DNA from: Artemisia argyi
Lineage: Eukaryota; Streptophyta; Magnoliopsida; Asterales; Asteraceae
Reading direction: 5' to 3'
Assembly (NCBI GenBank): GCA_030686995.1
Contig: CM060706.1
Span: 138,843,005-138,907,004 of the forward strand
Length of the DNA stretch: 64,000 nt
This document shows, piece by piece, positions 20,152 to 32,993 of this stretch. The position numbers and the translations under genes were made by a program. Every line of letters starts with the position of its first letter. The stretch's first letter is position 1. The notes under the pieces are model-generated. The model searched no databases, was not told the origin of the DNA, and saw nothing but the letters and a program-made list of their open reading frames with translations.

Positions 20152-21390
20152 ATGGATGATGGGAACATCTTTGAACCCGTCATCCCACCACAACAAAACC
20201 CACCACTAGAACCTCTTAGGCCCCGAACCTTAGGAGAGTATTCCTGACCTAGCCACCAAGGCTACCGAAACACCATTGAGCTCACCAGAGCCAATGTGAC
20301 CCCCTTGCGATCCGACACCATCCGGTTGGTGCAAAGCGGATATGCATTCCATGGACTTCGTTCCGAAGATCCAAATCAACATCTCAAGGACTTCCTTAAA
20401 ATCGTAGATTCCATAGACCTAGATATTGCAACTAGAGAGACAACCCGATTACGCCTATTCCAATTCTCTCTACGTGATCAAGTTAGTCAATGGCTTGAGC
20501 GTTTACCCACGGGATCCATCACCACATGGGATGATCTCACCACTCGATTCCTTGCTCAATTTTTCCCACCGGGGAGAACTACTAAGCTTAGAAATGACAT
20601 CTTGATGTTCCAACAACGTCAAAATGAATCTCTTTATGAAGCATGGACTCGTTTTAAGGACTTACTCCAAAAAGTCCCTCATCATGGCATAGATCTTTGG
20701 CTCCAAGTCCAAATCTTTTATGACCATATCGATCTCTCCACGAGGCGAGCCATTGACCAATCGGCCGGTGGTAAGCTACGTGATCTAAGTGCGGAACAAT
20801 CATGGGAACTCATAGAAGATCTTGCTCTCTATGACAATGAAAGTTGGAATGATCCCCGTGATTTGAATAAAACGGTCAAGGCAATATCTTTGCCTTCGAA
20901 CAACTCTAGCACTCCCGACCGTAGGATCATGAAGCTTGAGGACCAAGTCAAGTTTCTCATGAAATCTTACGAAGCTCCTAAGCCTTCAAGCCAAGTGAAC
21001 AAAATCACTTCTTCCTGCGAATTATGTAGTGGTCCCCATGACACTCGTGATTGTGTGGAACTCCCCGGAACAGCTTTTGCGGACTACACATCCTCGCGTA
21101 CCGACGAAGCGGGAGAAAAGTGGTACACTTTCAAACCCAAGCCAAACCCTTACGGTGATTCCTACAACCCCTCTTGGAAAAATCACCCAAACTTTAGGTG
21201 GAAACAAAATCAACCCAATTCTTCCAATCCGCCTAATCGTTACCAACCAAACGGTCCACCCTCCAACCGTACTTTCAACAACAATCCTTCTAACAACTAT
21301 GGTAGTACCAACAATCTTGAAGGATTGATGTCTAAGTTCATGGCATCTCAAGAAGCTCGCATAGCTAGGTTTAAAACCGAATTCAACTAA
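20152..21390 (+). pseudogene. Element C Gag with one N-terminal nonsense codon
   Basis: The frame begins at ATG 20152, is broken by TGA at 20245-20247 (codon 32), and then runs open to TAA at 21388-21390. An ATG at 20296 in the same frame gives a 364-residue product. The capsid domain is well preserved: WLERLP, TTWDDLTTRFLAQFFPP, ESLYEAWTRFKDLL and VPHHGI are the usual Athila/Tat gag signatures, at about residues 60-140 of the shorter form. A zinc-knuckle-like C-x2-C-x3-H-x4-C (CELCSGPHDTRDC) follows near residue 245, then an Asn/Pro-rich tail. The end stop is in frame with the next ORF four codons later, as in element B. The nonsense codon at 20245 points to decay, though translation from 20296 would still give most of Gag. 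Confidence 0.85.
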
Positions 21391-21402
21391 CAACAAACGG
21401 AG

Positions 21403-22389
21403 ATGACCAACAAGATAGACAACTTGTTGAAAGCCCTCAACAACCAAGAGTTAATCACACCTAGGAAGGACACTAGGGATACCAATAATGGAATCCAAAT
21501 TAAGGACCCCTCATCATCTAAACATGTCCACTTTGTCAATGTTGTCACCATTAAGCCAATTGATAAGGAGATAGAAGAAAGTGACATGGATGTAGTTGGA
21601 GTAGAAACCGAAACTAGGGATGAAAGTAGGGAAGTTGAGGTTAATAAGGGAAAGGAGTTAGAGGAAGTAGAAACCATAGAAAAGCACTTTGATAAGTTGC
21701 CCACCAAGGAAGAACGGGAATACCATAAGGATTTATTCGATAGTCCCAAGAGACCATATATCCTTGGCACATCCCTTATCAAAATGGGAGACCCCTCTAA
21801 CATTAACATACCATGCAATATCGGGCATATGCATATATGGAAAGCTTACATCGATCCTAGATCTCCTGTAAACATCATGACTAGGACTTATTACAATTGG
21901 GTGATGAAGAAACAACTTGATTTTAGGATGATGCCCAATAGGAATTTGATAAGTAATTTTTTAGGGAGAATGAAGGGATTGCATGTGATTATAGGTAATT
22001 TCACTTATGAGATCGATTTTATAATAGTGGAAGACACTCGTCCGGTGATAGATGATTGCCTAAGCCAAATAATATTCGGAAAACCATTTGTTGAGGCCAC
22101 TAGGATGAGTTATGATCCGACTTTAGGGATAGTTAGATTCAAGGAAGAGAATGATGAGATTGCCTACCAAATGCCTTACAAAATTGAGCAATACCGCCTT
22201 CTCTCTAATATAGAGATGGAACACAAGCAAGCGGCTTATTATAGGAATGATGAGGATAGACGTAGAGGAGTAGAGTATGTGAAAAATAGGATGCTTGGTT
22301 TCTATAAAGAATTCTTACAACTAGGTCTAGAGTACAAAACTGGTTTAGAAGATGACCTAGAGAGTGAAACCAACGACGAGGTCACGTAG
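21403..22389 (+). CDS. Element C protease-like ORF (328 residues)
   Basis: In frame with gag, just after its stop. The first ~110 residues are charged linker, with many Glu and Lys and a predicted helical start. Residues about 145-250 align by pattern with the Athila/Tat retropepsin: a degenerate IDPRSPVNIM takes the place of the catalytic D-L/S-G-A-S-I-N block, and IIFGKPF stands for the second conserved ILGRPF block. With Pro-Arg after the Asp, the active site is probably dead. The C-terminal ~70 residues are a charged, helical segment. No RT follows. I remember similar proteins from Asteraceae under misleading automatic names; the retroelement origin is clear from the context. Confidence 0.75.
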   Translation: MTNKIDNLLKALNNQELITPRKDTRDTNNGIQIKDPSSSKHVHFVNVVTIKPIDKEIEESDMDVVGVETETRDESREVEVNKGKELEEVETIEKHFDKLPTKEEREYHKDLFDSPKRPYILGTSLIKMGDPSNINIPCNIGHMHIWKAYIDPRSPVNIMTRTYYNWVMKKQLDFRMMPNRNLISNFLGRMKGLHVIIGNFTYEIDFIIVEDTRPVIDDCLSQIIFGKPFVEATRMSYDPTLGIVRFKEENDEIAYQMPYKIEQYRLLSNIEMEHKQAAYYRNDEDRRRGVEYVKNRMLGFYKEFLQLGLEYKTGLEDDLESETNDEVT

Positions 22390-23239
22390 TAACCCATGAC
22401 CTTGAGTCTAGCTACAAGACTCGTAAATAAAGAAAAGCGCTTCTTGGGAGGCTACCCATGCTTTGTGTGATTTTAATTTTGTTTGTTTGTTATTTGCTTT
22501 CGTATGCATGCTTTATTTTTATTGTTGGTAGATCATGTTTCTAAACTAAAAAGTGGAAATACTTTATTTTGTTGTTTTGGCCTAGTCTTAACTTCACCTA
22601 AAGGTATTTTTGCAAAAGATAAGTGTAAAGGGAAACCCCAAATATGTTTTTAAGAAACAAACCGATCATGATTCTCCACAATATTAAGTGAACATGTATA
22701 TTCGTATTTGTTAGAGTCAAATGCTTGTATTGAGTCATGATGAAGTTTTGCAGGATTTTCCAGGAAGTAGGACCAAGTTTTTCCAGAAATTTTCCGGAAA
22801 CTTAACACAAAAATTTCTGCAGGTCACTTCTGACGGTGTCATGAGTTTGCTCTTAACGGCGTCACGTGTAAAAATCTAGAAATTTTACCAGTTTTGTTTT
22901 TCTAACGGAGTTTTAAAGTTTTTGTTGAATTATTAAGTTTTAAAATCTCCAGGAAATCTGCAAACTTCATTCCACAAGCATTATATCTTATTTTGTTTTC
23001 TAGGATTTAGTAACTTATGTAGATTGCCGCCGATTTTATGCGAGGTTGCTTTGTCTGTTTTCTCAGGTTTTACAGGTTATGTATGACAAGAAGATGATTT
23101 ATACTCTGGAAGGGAAGCTTTGATTGTTCATTTTCTTGGAGGAAGATCTAACATGACCACCTTATTATCCATACCGAGCGAATCAGGGGAGTATTTGATT
23201 TCATTCGTTTTACTTATTTCACTTTTACATTCTTTACTT

Positions 23240-23277
23240 GAACATTGGGGACAATGTTCATCTTAAGTGTAAGGGGA
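23240..23277 (+). other. Hairpin plus internal polypurine tract (element C)
   Basis: A perfect 8-bp stem, GAACATTG pairing with CAATGTTC, around the loop GGGA, then AAGTGTAAGGGGAGG. It is the counterpart of the hairpin at 4874-4893 in element B: same stem length, same purine loop, same purine tract after it, different stem bases. Confidence 0.75.
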
Positions 23278-24241
23278 GGATAAAATGATGATACCTTACA
23301 AATACACTTTCGCTTGAGTTTGTTTGCTTAATGGTAGATGTGTAATAAAACTATGAGAAACACTTGTTAGTGCAATTTTAGCGCCAAATTTAAATTTTTT
23401 TACAACATTTAGGAGTGAAACTTTAGCCATAGCAAGCGTCTCATGGATAGGAGATTGTATGACTAGCACATAACCGTACTATTCAGAAAAATTTTCCACC
23501 CAAATATGTGAGGTTCGCCTTTAGATTTGATAGGAAAAGCATTTACTATTAGTGCTTATGAGTGTACCAGTAGCATTTAGATTCTAGAACTTGCGTTAGT
23601 GATGCATCCCAAGACCGCTAGTGAGACTACATTCGTGTAGTAGGATTTACTACATGATAAGAGGCATTAGGATCACCCTTGTGTTAAACCCGTATCATAA
23701 TCACTTGACCATTTAAGTCATATTTCTTGGATAGTTAAGTCAACTAATTTTTCCCACACCATTAGCGTTGTACTCATTTTTAGTACACGAAACCCCTAGT
23801 ACACCCCTCCGAGCCTATCCTTTCATTTCTAACTTTAAGCATTTTACTTAAAGGAAGAATTTGTTACACCCCACTTAAATGTAGACCCAAATCGCCTTAG
23901 CCTTCCGTGTTTGCACTCATCTTTAGTGCATTATTGTTATTTGTTAAACCCTAAGTTAACTTTCTAATTGATTACATGGTTGCTAAGTCGAGTCATATCC
24001 TTGTACATATTGTTTTGGGACGATTGGGACTCATGGGTTAAGTACTTATTTATGGAGTAATGGGGAAGAACATCATATATTACCCCCGTATGTGCGTTAA
24101 TCTTAAAAGTGCTCCAAGTGTTTTGATTTTCTTAATTCGAGTCATTAGATTAGTTTATTGTAAAGTATGTAAAAATTCAAGTGTAAGGGGAATTTCCATT
24201 CCCTATGATGTATTATTTTGGATGGTAGGGTAAGAGTGTAT

Positions 24242-24276
<35 letters not shown>

Positions 24277-24758
24277 AGAAAAGAAAGAAAAAACATACGG
24301 ACTACCATCCCTTTTTATTCTATGTTCATTTTATGTTTTGGTTATTTTTCATTTATTAGCTTAAGTCGAGTCTTGGCTTGGCTTAGCAACGCCATATTGT
24401 ACATGTAATTAACCAAGATTGTTAACTCGCCACCAGTAAAGACTGCCTATATCCAACAAAACCGTGTATTTCATATCCCTACACCTAACGTTACAACCCT
24501 TTAAAAGACCTCTTTGATAGTTTATCCTAGGTGCTTACGCCATGTGGTGGAGGTTTGATCCTTTCCCAAGCCGATGGTAATCTATTTTGCTATGACAGGT
24601 AGTGAGAGATATCTTCCGTTTCCATATTGTAATTTACACTTTATTACACCCGAGAGATGTGAGTATCTAAACATAATTTGTGAGGTGCTAGTATATGACC
24701 TCCGTGCTTGTATTTTGATTAGAATAAAAGCGCATTTGCTTGAGGACAAGCAAATCTC

Positions 24759-24773
24759 AAGTGTAAGGGTATA
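24759..24773 (+). other. Element C polypurine tract
   Basis: AAGTGTAAGGGT directly before the 3' LTR start at 24774. It is a weaker purine run than the internal copies at 23263-23277 and 24178-24192. Confidence 0.7.
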
Positions 24774-25564
24774 TGATGAGGCGAAAAATGATCCGTTTTT
24801 AGGGGGTCATTTAAGCCCGGAATTGAATTTATTTGATCAAATATTGCCCTAAATCGTTCCTTTTGTGATTTTTGGTACTTTGGGAGAGAAATCTGGAAAA
24901 GGAAGCGATTCGGACGTTTTTGGAGCATAAAAGTGAAGAAAACGCCAAAGACTTAATTTTCCATGCTGGGAACAGTGTGTGACGGCGTCAAGAGTACTTT
25001 CCTGACGGCGTCAAGAGTAAATACCATGACGACCCAGTACAGAAATGAAGGCGTCACAAGTAGAGTGTCAAGAGTTAAAAGTGTGAGGGCCTGCAAAAAT
25101 AGACAACATGTCGGCGTCAGATGTAGATCAAGGCAGTCCGAGGATTATTTTGGCAGCGAGATGACGGCGTCACCCATTTGTTCTTGACGCCGTCAGCCTC
25201 TAATATCTATATATAGTTTTCTAATTTTCATTCATTAAGGAGGAACAAGTTTGGAGAAACCCTAAGGCCAAACCATATACGAATTTTACAGCTTTTCAAG
25301 GGTTTTCAACCCTTGAATCCTTACATGTGTTATTAAGATAAATCTTTTCTTAATTCAATCAATATGTCTATGTGTTGGTTGTCTATATCTTGTGCTTGTC
25401 TTTATTCCACCATGCTAGGCTAGATTTATCTTGTGTTTGCTTAGATCTAATGAAACCTAGATGTTGATTATGTATTGATTACTTGTTTATGGTTGTATTG
25501 GATAAATGATTTCAATGTTAGGCTTAAGAAAACTAGCAGATCTCCAAATGGTAACATGCTTGAA
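24774..25564 (+). repeat. Element C 3' LTR, left half
   Basis: It matches 18571-19360 of the 5' LTR with scattered substitutions. It is cut at 25564 by element D; bases 25560-25564 (TTGAA) are D's target duplication. The TGACGGCGTCA cluster (24980-25190) and the TATA region (about 25207) are kept. Confidence 0.93.
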
Positions 25565-26084
25565 TGTTGGGATATAAAATAACAAAGTACTTCTGGATGT
25601 CAAAGTACTGCTGCATGAAGAATAAAGTCAAAGTACTGCTGCTATTGCTGAATGTTTAATGTACTTCGAAGGAAACAAGGATCAATATGCAATATTAGAT
25701 AAGGATTAATGTGTAATATTAAACGAATATTCTAGAATTAGTTAGGGATAATGACTTGTCGTTCAAGGATTACATGTTGTAAACCGACTTAAGGTTATCT
25801 ATATAAAGAGCCTTAAGAGGTATTAGTCGATATAAGTTTTACAAGTCTTAGATACATTTAGAAGTCAATCAAAGTTAATAGTTAGGGATTGTTAGTGAAT
25901 CTGTGTAACAAAAAAGGTTCAAAGTTTGATTAATATAAAAGTTCTTCTTAAGCTTTGTGTTAGTAGATTCCGCATACTTTACAAGGTAAAACAGTGTTTC
26001 AATATAAATAGTGTTGAGTTTACTCAATATTGTTAAACCCTTACAAGCTACAAAGTAGTTTGGTCAGAGTATTTCGATCTAACA
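25565..26084 (+). repeat. Element D 5' LTR
   Basis: A 520-bp LTR from TGTTGG to CTAACA. A TATA box (TATATAAAG) lies at 25800-25808. Three AGTACT motifs (25585-25635) and one GTACTTCG (about 25670) lie 130-215 bp upstream of it. The first 34 bases have no counterpart at the start of the 3' LTR. Confidence 0.95.
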
Positions 26085-26086
26085 AG

Positions 26087-26098
26087 TGGTATCAGAGC
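26087..26098 (+). other. Element D primer binding site (initiator Met tRNA)
   Basis: TGGTATCAGAGC, two bases after the 5' LTR. It is the classical plant copia primer site complementary to initiator tRNA-Met. Confidence 0.95.
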
Positions 26099-26171
26099 TT
26101 GTGTTGGAAACTCTGATTAAAAAGACAAACCTTTAAACCTTCAAACCGATTTCACTACAAACCCTTCAAAT

Positions 26172-29003
26172 ATGTCAACTGAAGCTGCACCTGCTCCCTC
26201 AATCACTGCTGTTAGAATCCCTATTGTTAAGAAGGGCGAGTACAACCTATGGACCATGAAGATGAGGCAGTACATTGCCATCACAGACCATGCACTATGG
26301 GATGTGATTGTCAATGGTAACATGCAAATTGAAGAACCAGCAGAGGTACCTGGACAACCAACACCACCTAAAATTACTGTCCCTGCTGCTACCTAAAGAA
26401 ATCAAGACAAAGCTCTCAACATACTACTTTCTGCTATTCCTGATGGTCACCTATTAAAGTTTCATGATGCCAAAGATGCCAAACAACTATGGGCTGCAAT
26501 AAAGAAGAAGTTTGGAGGTAATGATGCTTCCAAGAAGATGCATAGGAATTTGCTGAAGCAACAATTTGAAACTTTCACAGTTGGAGAAAGAGAAGATCTT
26601 GATTCTGCTTATGAAAGATTCCAACATCTTCTGAGTATGTTAGAACTATATGATGCTGAGGCATCAGTTGAAGATGCTAATTTGAAGTTCTTGAGAAGTT
26701 TGCCATCAGCATGGCATGTAGTTGCTACTATGATCAGAGGACAATCAGGGCTAGATACTATGGACTTTGATGATCTTTACAACAATCTGAAGGTGTATGA
26801 GCATGAGATGAATGGTACTACAGGTTCAAGCACACAACAGAACATTGCTTTTGTCTCTTCTGAAAAGAGAAGCAGTACTTCTAACAAAGGTACTGCTTAT
26901 CCTGTTCAAAGTACTGTGACTGAAACACAGGTTTCATGTACAACAATGGTCACCACCAATTCATCACAATCACTTACCCCCACCTCAGATGATGTTCTAT
27001 GTTCATTCTTTGATCAACAAGCATCTCTACCTGTCACCTATCAAGAAGATGTATTGCAAATAGATGATGATGCTTTGGAAGAAATTGATATCAGATGGCA
27101 AGTTGCCATGCTCACTGTAAGGATCAAGAAGTATGTGAACAAGACAGGCAAAGGCATCAATTTAAGAGCTAAACAAGGAATCACATTTGACAAGTCCAAG
27201 ATTGAGTGCTTCAACTGTCATAGGACTGGTCACTTTGCAAGGGAATGCAAATTTGCAAAGTTTCAAGCAAATAAGATGATTGAACCACCCAAGCCTGAGA
27301 GAAAAGAGATTCCAATTACTGAACCAAAACCAAAAGCTTTGGTTGCACAAGAGAATCTGTCATAGATTGATTGGTCCAATGAGTTTGAGATGAACCTGTA
27401 ACCTATTCAATGGTTGCATTGGAAGACTGGAGCACAACATTTGATGAAGAGCCTGGATATGCTGCTTTGGAGTCAAGAGAAGATTTAGGAAGCTTTGATT
27501 GGAGCATGGAGTTTGAAGAAGCACCTGTTCAGCTTGCTATGGTAGTTGCTTCACCAAGTTCATCCACTAATTCTGAGGTATGCTCTAAGTGTAATGATAT
27601 GTATCAAAAGTTACTTAGTGAGTATGTAGCTGAAAGAGATAAATTTCAAAAGGCTAGGGCTGAGATAACTGGTTATCAATTAACTTTAGAATCAATGGAG
27701 GCCAAAATCCTTACACATGAAAACAATGAAGTAGCATGGCTTGAAACATATAAACAACAGGATTACCTAGTTAAGTTAAATGAATGGAAACTAGGTTGCA
27801 AGGTGTCTAAACTAGAAAAAATGACTGCTGAAAGGGATAAGTTGTTAGAGAAACTTGCTGTGTGGAATGAGGCAGGTGTGTCACATGTTCAATTTGTTGA
27901 AAAGCAAAGAACATCTAATATTAAGACAGGCCTAGGTTATGATAATAATAGCAATGAAGGTATTCCATTTAAGAGCAAGGAACTAAATCTTACAGTTGAT
28001 ACCTCCACTAGTGATGAAGAGTTCATAAGTCTAGATGAAAACACTTCTAGTGATGAGGTATCCCCTAGTCCAACACCTCCTGTATTTCAGAAAGAAAAGG
28101 GATATAATGCAGTTCCTCACCCCCCCCCAGGTAGCTTTCAACCACCTAGAAAAGATGTTGATTGTTATGGTGTAGATAATCTAGAGTTTAGGAAAAAGCT
28201 TAAAAGTAAACTTAATCCTGAAACTTTAGAAAAATCTGTTGAAGCACCTAAGGTAGAAGAGACCAAGTTTTCAAAACAAGCAGTACCTTCAAACTCTTTT
28301 CGAAGTACTGTTGATCACTCAACAAACAGTACCTCAAAGAATTTTTTTTCAAAATACTGCTAATTTTAGAAACACTTATGGAAGGGGATTTGGGGATATT
28401 GGTCCAAAGGTCTGTTATGTTTGTTATAGTCCTCATCATTTGATTAAAGACTGTAATTATCATTCAGAATACCTAAGTAAATATCCAAAGACCAGACCAG
28501 AACTGCACAACCAAGTCATAGGGAGAATAAGCCAAGGGACAACAAACCAGTTTGGAACTATACAAATAGGGTCAACCATAGTAATTTCTCAAAAGACTAT
28601 AGGTACCCTCATCAGAAAAGGTCATACTCCAAACCCTCAGTACCTTCACAAAGTACTGATAGAAAGTTGCCTAATGTTTCTAGCAAACACTCAAGTGTAA
28701 GATCTAGGAGGTACAATCATTACAACCCTAGGGGAACACAAGTCAGTAATGGCTTGGGTTCCTAAAGTTACAACTAAATGGGTTAAGAAAGAAAGTACTG
28801 CTGGGGAAAAACCAGTACTTTCAGAAGTTAAGGGTGAAAAGGGGATAAGTGATCTTGAAAAATCAACAGTTTTGGAAACAAAAACTTTAATTCTTGATCA
28901 TGCTTTCAAAGACAGTGGTGATTACATACTCAAAAATTTTGAGTATGTCACTCTACAAGGGGAACACAAGTCAGTAATGGCTTGGGTTCCTAAAATTAAC
29001 TAA
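26172..29003 (+). pseudogene. Element D gag, broken by stops and frameshifts
   Basis: A SIRE-type gag in several pieces. The first (26172-26396) carries the N-terminal copia gag motif (GEYNLWTMKMRQYI) and ends at TAA 26394. The frame is open again to TAG 27363 and includes YERFQHLLSMLE and zinc knuckle 1 (CFNCHRTGHFAREC, about 27208-27249). A one-base loss near 27393 shifts to the next frame (27410-28363), a coiled-coil-rich part. An extra T in a T8 run (about 28342-28349) shifts it again into zinc knuckle 2 (CYVCYSPHHLIKDC). A further shift follows near 28510-28540. The last piece (28749-29003) ends with AWVPKIN, the usual SIRE gag end. A 35-bp segment is duplicated (about 28727-28760 and 28959-28993). 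SIRE gags are usually one long frame, so this one is decayed. Confidence 0.85.
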
Positions 29004-29017
29004 CCTTTTTCATGTGA

Positions 29018-32000
29018 ATGCAGGGCAACCCAGAGGACGAGCTTAAAGATCATCTTATTGTAGATAGTGGTTGCTCTGGCAGTATGACAGGAGAAAAGGA
29101 GCTCTTGTCAGATTTTAAAGCTTATTTTGGAGGAAAAGTTGCATTTGGGAATGATCCTGATGGAGGAAGAATAACTGGTGAAGGAACTATCAAGGCAGGA
29201 AACATTGATTTTGAAGATGTTAGATATGTGAAGGAGCTCAAATTCAATCTTTTGTCAGTCTCTCAGATTTGTGATAAGAAGTACCCTGTGTTATTCTTTG
29301 ACACAGAATGTCTTATACTTTCTCCTGATTTCAAGTTAGAAGATAGAAACTTGGTGTTGCTGAGAGCACCAAGAACTAATGATGTGTACAACATAGACTT
29401 AAAGAATGTAAATTCTGCTGAAAGAGCAACATGTTTGATTGCAAGAGCATCTATGGAGGAAGCACATCAATGGCACAGAAGACTGGGACATGTAAATTTC
29501 AAAAACATCAATAAGCTGGTCAGAGGTAATTTAGTTAGAGGTTTACCTTCTAAGACATTCAAGAATGATCACTCATGTCTTGCTTGTAAGAAGGGTAAAC
29601 AGCACAAGGCTTCTTGTAAGAAGATTGATGAGAAGACCATTAGAGAGCCTTTGGAATTGCTGCACATGGATCTGTTTGGACCTATTTCAATTGTTAGTCT
29701 GAACAAAAAGAAGTACTGCTTGGTTGTAACAGATGACTGTAGCAGATTTAGTTGGGTCTTTTTCTTATGCTTTAAAGATGAAACTTTTGATGGTATTCAT
29801 GATCTAATAATAGCACTTGAAAATCAGTTAAGACTCAAGGTTAGAGGCACTAGATGTGATAATGGGATTGAGTTCAAGAATCAGCTTATGGATGAATTTT
29901 GTGCCAAGAAAGGAATTAAAAGAGAGTTCAGTATTGCTAGAACTCCTCAACAAAATGGAGTTGCTGAAAGAAAGAATAGAACTCTTATAGAAGCAGCAAG
30001 GACAATGCTTGCAGACTCTCAACTACCTGTTCCATTCTGGGCTGAAGCTGTAAGTGCTGCTTGCTATGTATTGAATAGAGTATCAGTGACTAAACCTCAA
30101 ATGAAGGCACCTTATGAGTTACTCATGGGAAAGAAGCCAAGCATCAAGTTTATGAAACCTTTTGGATGTCCCCTAACCATCTTAAATACTGCTGATAATT
30201 TGGGCAAATTTGATGGGAAGTCAGATGAAGGATATTTATTGGGATATTGTACATATAGCAAAGGATTCAGAGTGTACAATAGGGCTACCAAGAAGGTTCA
30301 AGAATGTCTTCATGTTGATTTTTTGGAAGAACAAGAGAATTCTAAAGGTAAAGGTCCTGATTGGATGTTTGATCTTGATTTAATGTCTTCATCAATGAAT
30401 TATGTACCTGTAAGGGAAGAAAATCAAGTTGCTCCCACTGAAGAAGAAGCACAGTACATTGTTCATGATATTAATTTAAGATCTGAAGATGAGCCAAAAG
30501 ATAATGCCAATGATGAGAAGAAAAGTACTTCTGAGCCTCAAGGTACTGCTAAACCTAACAGTACTGTTGATCCTTAAAGTACTGTTCCACCACAAATACT
30601 AGTATCTGCAGAAGATCAAGCCATTCAAGATGAACTTTCTAGGATGCTTTTTCAAGAAACAATGGCTAAGTCGTATGATGATGAACAAAGGAGAGCTTAT
30701 GAAGCAGAAAAGAAGAAGGCAAAAGAAACAGTCAGTACTTTACCCCAAAGTACTGCTAATCCATTTGAAAGTACTTTTCAACCTTTGAATACTTCAAATT
30801 GGATAAATACTGATGCTGTTCATGATCCTAATATGCCTGACTTAGAAGATACTGCTGATCCAAACACAATTACTTTAGAAGACACTGATGATGAATTGGA
30901 TCAAGAAGGCATTTTCTCAGATTCTAATAAAGATCATGATTTAACTAATTTGGAAGATAATCTTGAAGTCTCACCAACTCCTACTCTTAGAATTCATAAA
31001 ACTCATCCTGTTACCAATATTATTGGACCCTCATCATCAGGGGTGCTAACAAGGACTAAGGCTAAGAATATGTCTCAACAACATACTTCTTTACTTAGTT
31101 TTATCTACAAGCAAAACAGGGTGAATCACAAGGATCAGAAGTTGTGTTTATTTGCTTGTTTTCTATCTCAGGAAGAGCCCAAGAATATCAAACAAGCATT
31201 AGCCAAGGAAAGTTGGGTGGAAGCTATGCAAGAAGAACTCCTACAGTTTAAACTTCAAGAAGTTTGGGTATTATGTGATTTACCTGATGGAAAGAAACTT
31301 ATTGGAACTAAATGGGTCTTCAGAGTTAAAAGAGATGAAAGAGGGAATGTTATTAAGAACAAGGCAAGGTTAGTAGCTCAAGGATATAGACAGGAAGAAG
31401 GAGTAGATTATGATGAAGTTTTTGCTCCTGTGGCAAGGCTTGAAGCCATTAGGCTATTTTTGGCTTTTGCATCCTATATGGGATTTCCTGTATATCAGAT
31501 GGATGTTAAAAGTGCTTTTCTATATGGCAAAATCACAGAAGAAGTTTATGTCAAACAGCCTCCTGGTTTTGAAGACCCTGCACACCCAAACAAAGTCTAC
31601 AAGGTAATAAAAGCTCTTTATGGCCTTCATCAAGCTCCAAGAGCATGGTATGAGAGGCTTTCCAATTTTCTATTGCAACATGGTTATAGAAGAGGAGCTA
31701 TTGACAAGACTTTGTTTATCAAGAGAGACAAGAAGGATATTATGCTAGTTCAAGTATATGTAGATGATATTATTTTTGGGGCAACTAAGCAATCTATGGT
31801 GAAGGAATTTGAAGATCTTATGCAGAAAGAGTTTCAGATGAGTTCCATGGGAGAATTAACATTTTTCTTAGGACTTCAAGTGCAACAGTCAAGCAGTGGA
31901 ATTTATATTTGTCAAGATAAGTATGTTGCAGATATTCTTAAGAGATTCACTTTCACTAATGTTAGGCCTACATCTACACCAGTGGATACTAATAAACCTT

Positions 32001-32694
32001 TGGGAAAAGATGAAGATGGAGAAGATGTTGATGTCACCTTATACAGGTCTATGATTGGATGTCTTATGTATTTAACTGCATCAAGACCTGATATTACTTT
32101 TGCTATGAGCTTATGTGCAAGACATCAAGTTAATCCAAAAGTATCTCACTTGAATGATGTCAAGAGGATTTTCAGGTATCTTAGGCAACAACCTAAGCTA
32201 GGATTATGGTATCCTAGGGATTCACCTTTCCATCTCCAAGCCTTTTCAGATAGTGACTATGCTGGAGACAATTATGACAGAAGATCCACAACTGGAGGAT
32301 GTCAATACCTTGGAAGCAAATTAGTGTCATGGCAATGTAAGAAGCAAACAATTGCAGCAACTTCTTCCACAGAAGCAGAGTATGTAGCTGCTGCAAGTTG
32401 TTGTGCACAAGTACTTTGGTTACAGAATCAGCTTCTGGATTATGGATTCAATTTCAAGAATACTCCTATCAACATTGATAATGAGAGTACTATCTGTATT
32501 GTCAAGAATCCAGTCTATCATTCCAAGACCAAGCACATTCAGATTCGACATCACTTTATAAGAGATTGCTATGAATAAAGACTTATCAATGTGGTTAAAA
32601 TTCATACTAATGATAATGTAGCAGATCTACTCACAAAGGGCTTTGATGTTTCAAGATTTACCTTTTTGGTTGTGAGTATTGGTATGATTAATAT
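29018..32694 (+). pseudogene. Element D pol (protease, integrase, RT, RNase H) with two nonsense codons
   Basis: One frame holds all pol domains. In the first part (29018-30577) the protease triad is D16-S-G, the pre-integrase HHCC zone lies around residues 148-200 (HRRLGH, CLAC), and the integrase catalytic residues are D218, D281 and E317 with the typical 35-residue spacing. A TAA at 30575-30577 breaks the integrase-RT linker; the sequence context suggests a former CAA. The second part (from 30644) has RT with QMDVKSAFL and YVDD at residues 372-375, then RNase H (DSDYAGD, TEAEYVA). A TAA at 32576-32578 cuts the last ~40 residues, which are still readable to 32694 (NVADLLTKGF). Catalytic residues are intact, but the stops prevent a full polyprotein. 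Confidence 0.92.
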
Positions 32695-32705
32695 GTAAGC
32701 TATTT

Positions 32706-32755
32706 TTGAGGGGAGGCATAAGTAGTTATTAGTTAGTCATTATTTGAGGGGAGGC
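32706..32755 (+). other. Duplicated purine tract after pol (element D)
   Basis: TTGAGGGGAGGC occurs at 32706-32717 and again at 32744-32755. In ordinary copia elements such a tract directly precedes the 3' LTR, but here the LTR is 4.6 kb further on. This may mark the ancestral 3' end, beyond which the extra cassette was added. Confidence 0.6.
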
Positions 32756-32993
32756 TACATGTATCATTCAAAAGAAAGGATTTTATTCATTCAAGTTCTT
32801 ACAACTACCATTCAGAGTACATCACCATTCTTGTTTTCAAGTAACAGACACAGACACAACAAAGACAACACAAATACAAAACTACATCAACCTACTACCA
32901 AGCTCCAAACACCTACTCCATAGGCCTTTTTTCCTTGCCCTCATAGCTTTGTTTTCCCTTTTGAGCAGTCCTTCTCTTGTCATCAAAAGAAGT

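Larger units (their letters stand above)
22390..24773 (+). other. Element C 3' untranslated region
   Basis: 2.4 kb without a convincing gene. It holds two more TGACG/CGTCA-type palindromes (near 22830-22865), a perfect hairpin followed by AAGTGTAAGGGGAGG (23240-23277), another AAGTGTAAGGGGAA motif (about 24178-24192), and a 33-base A run (24244-24276). A 92-codon open frame (24574-24852) crosses the LTR border and is incidental. RT, RNase H and integrase would be expected here in an autonomous relative and are missing. Confidence 0.75.

Noticed and set aside
21403..22389. A host cellular gene
   Set aside because: It is in frame with gag and contains a degenerate retropepsin pattern inside an LTR element with clean target duplication.
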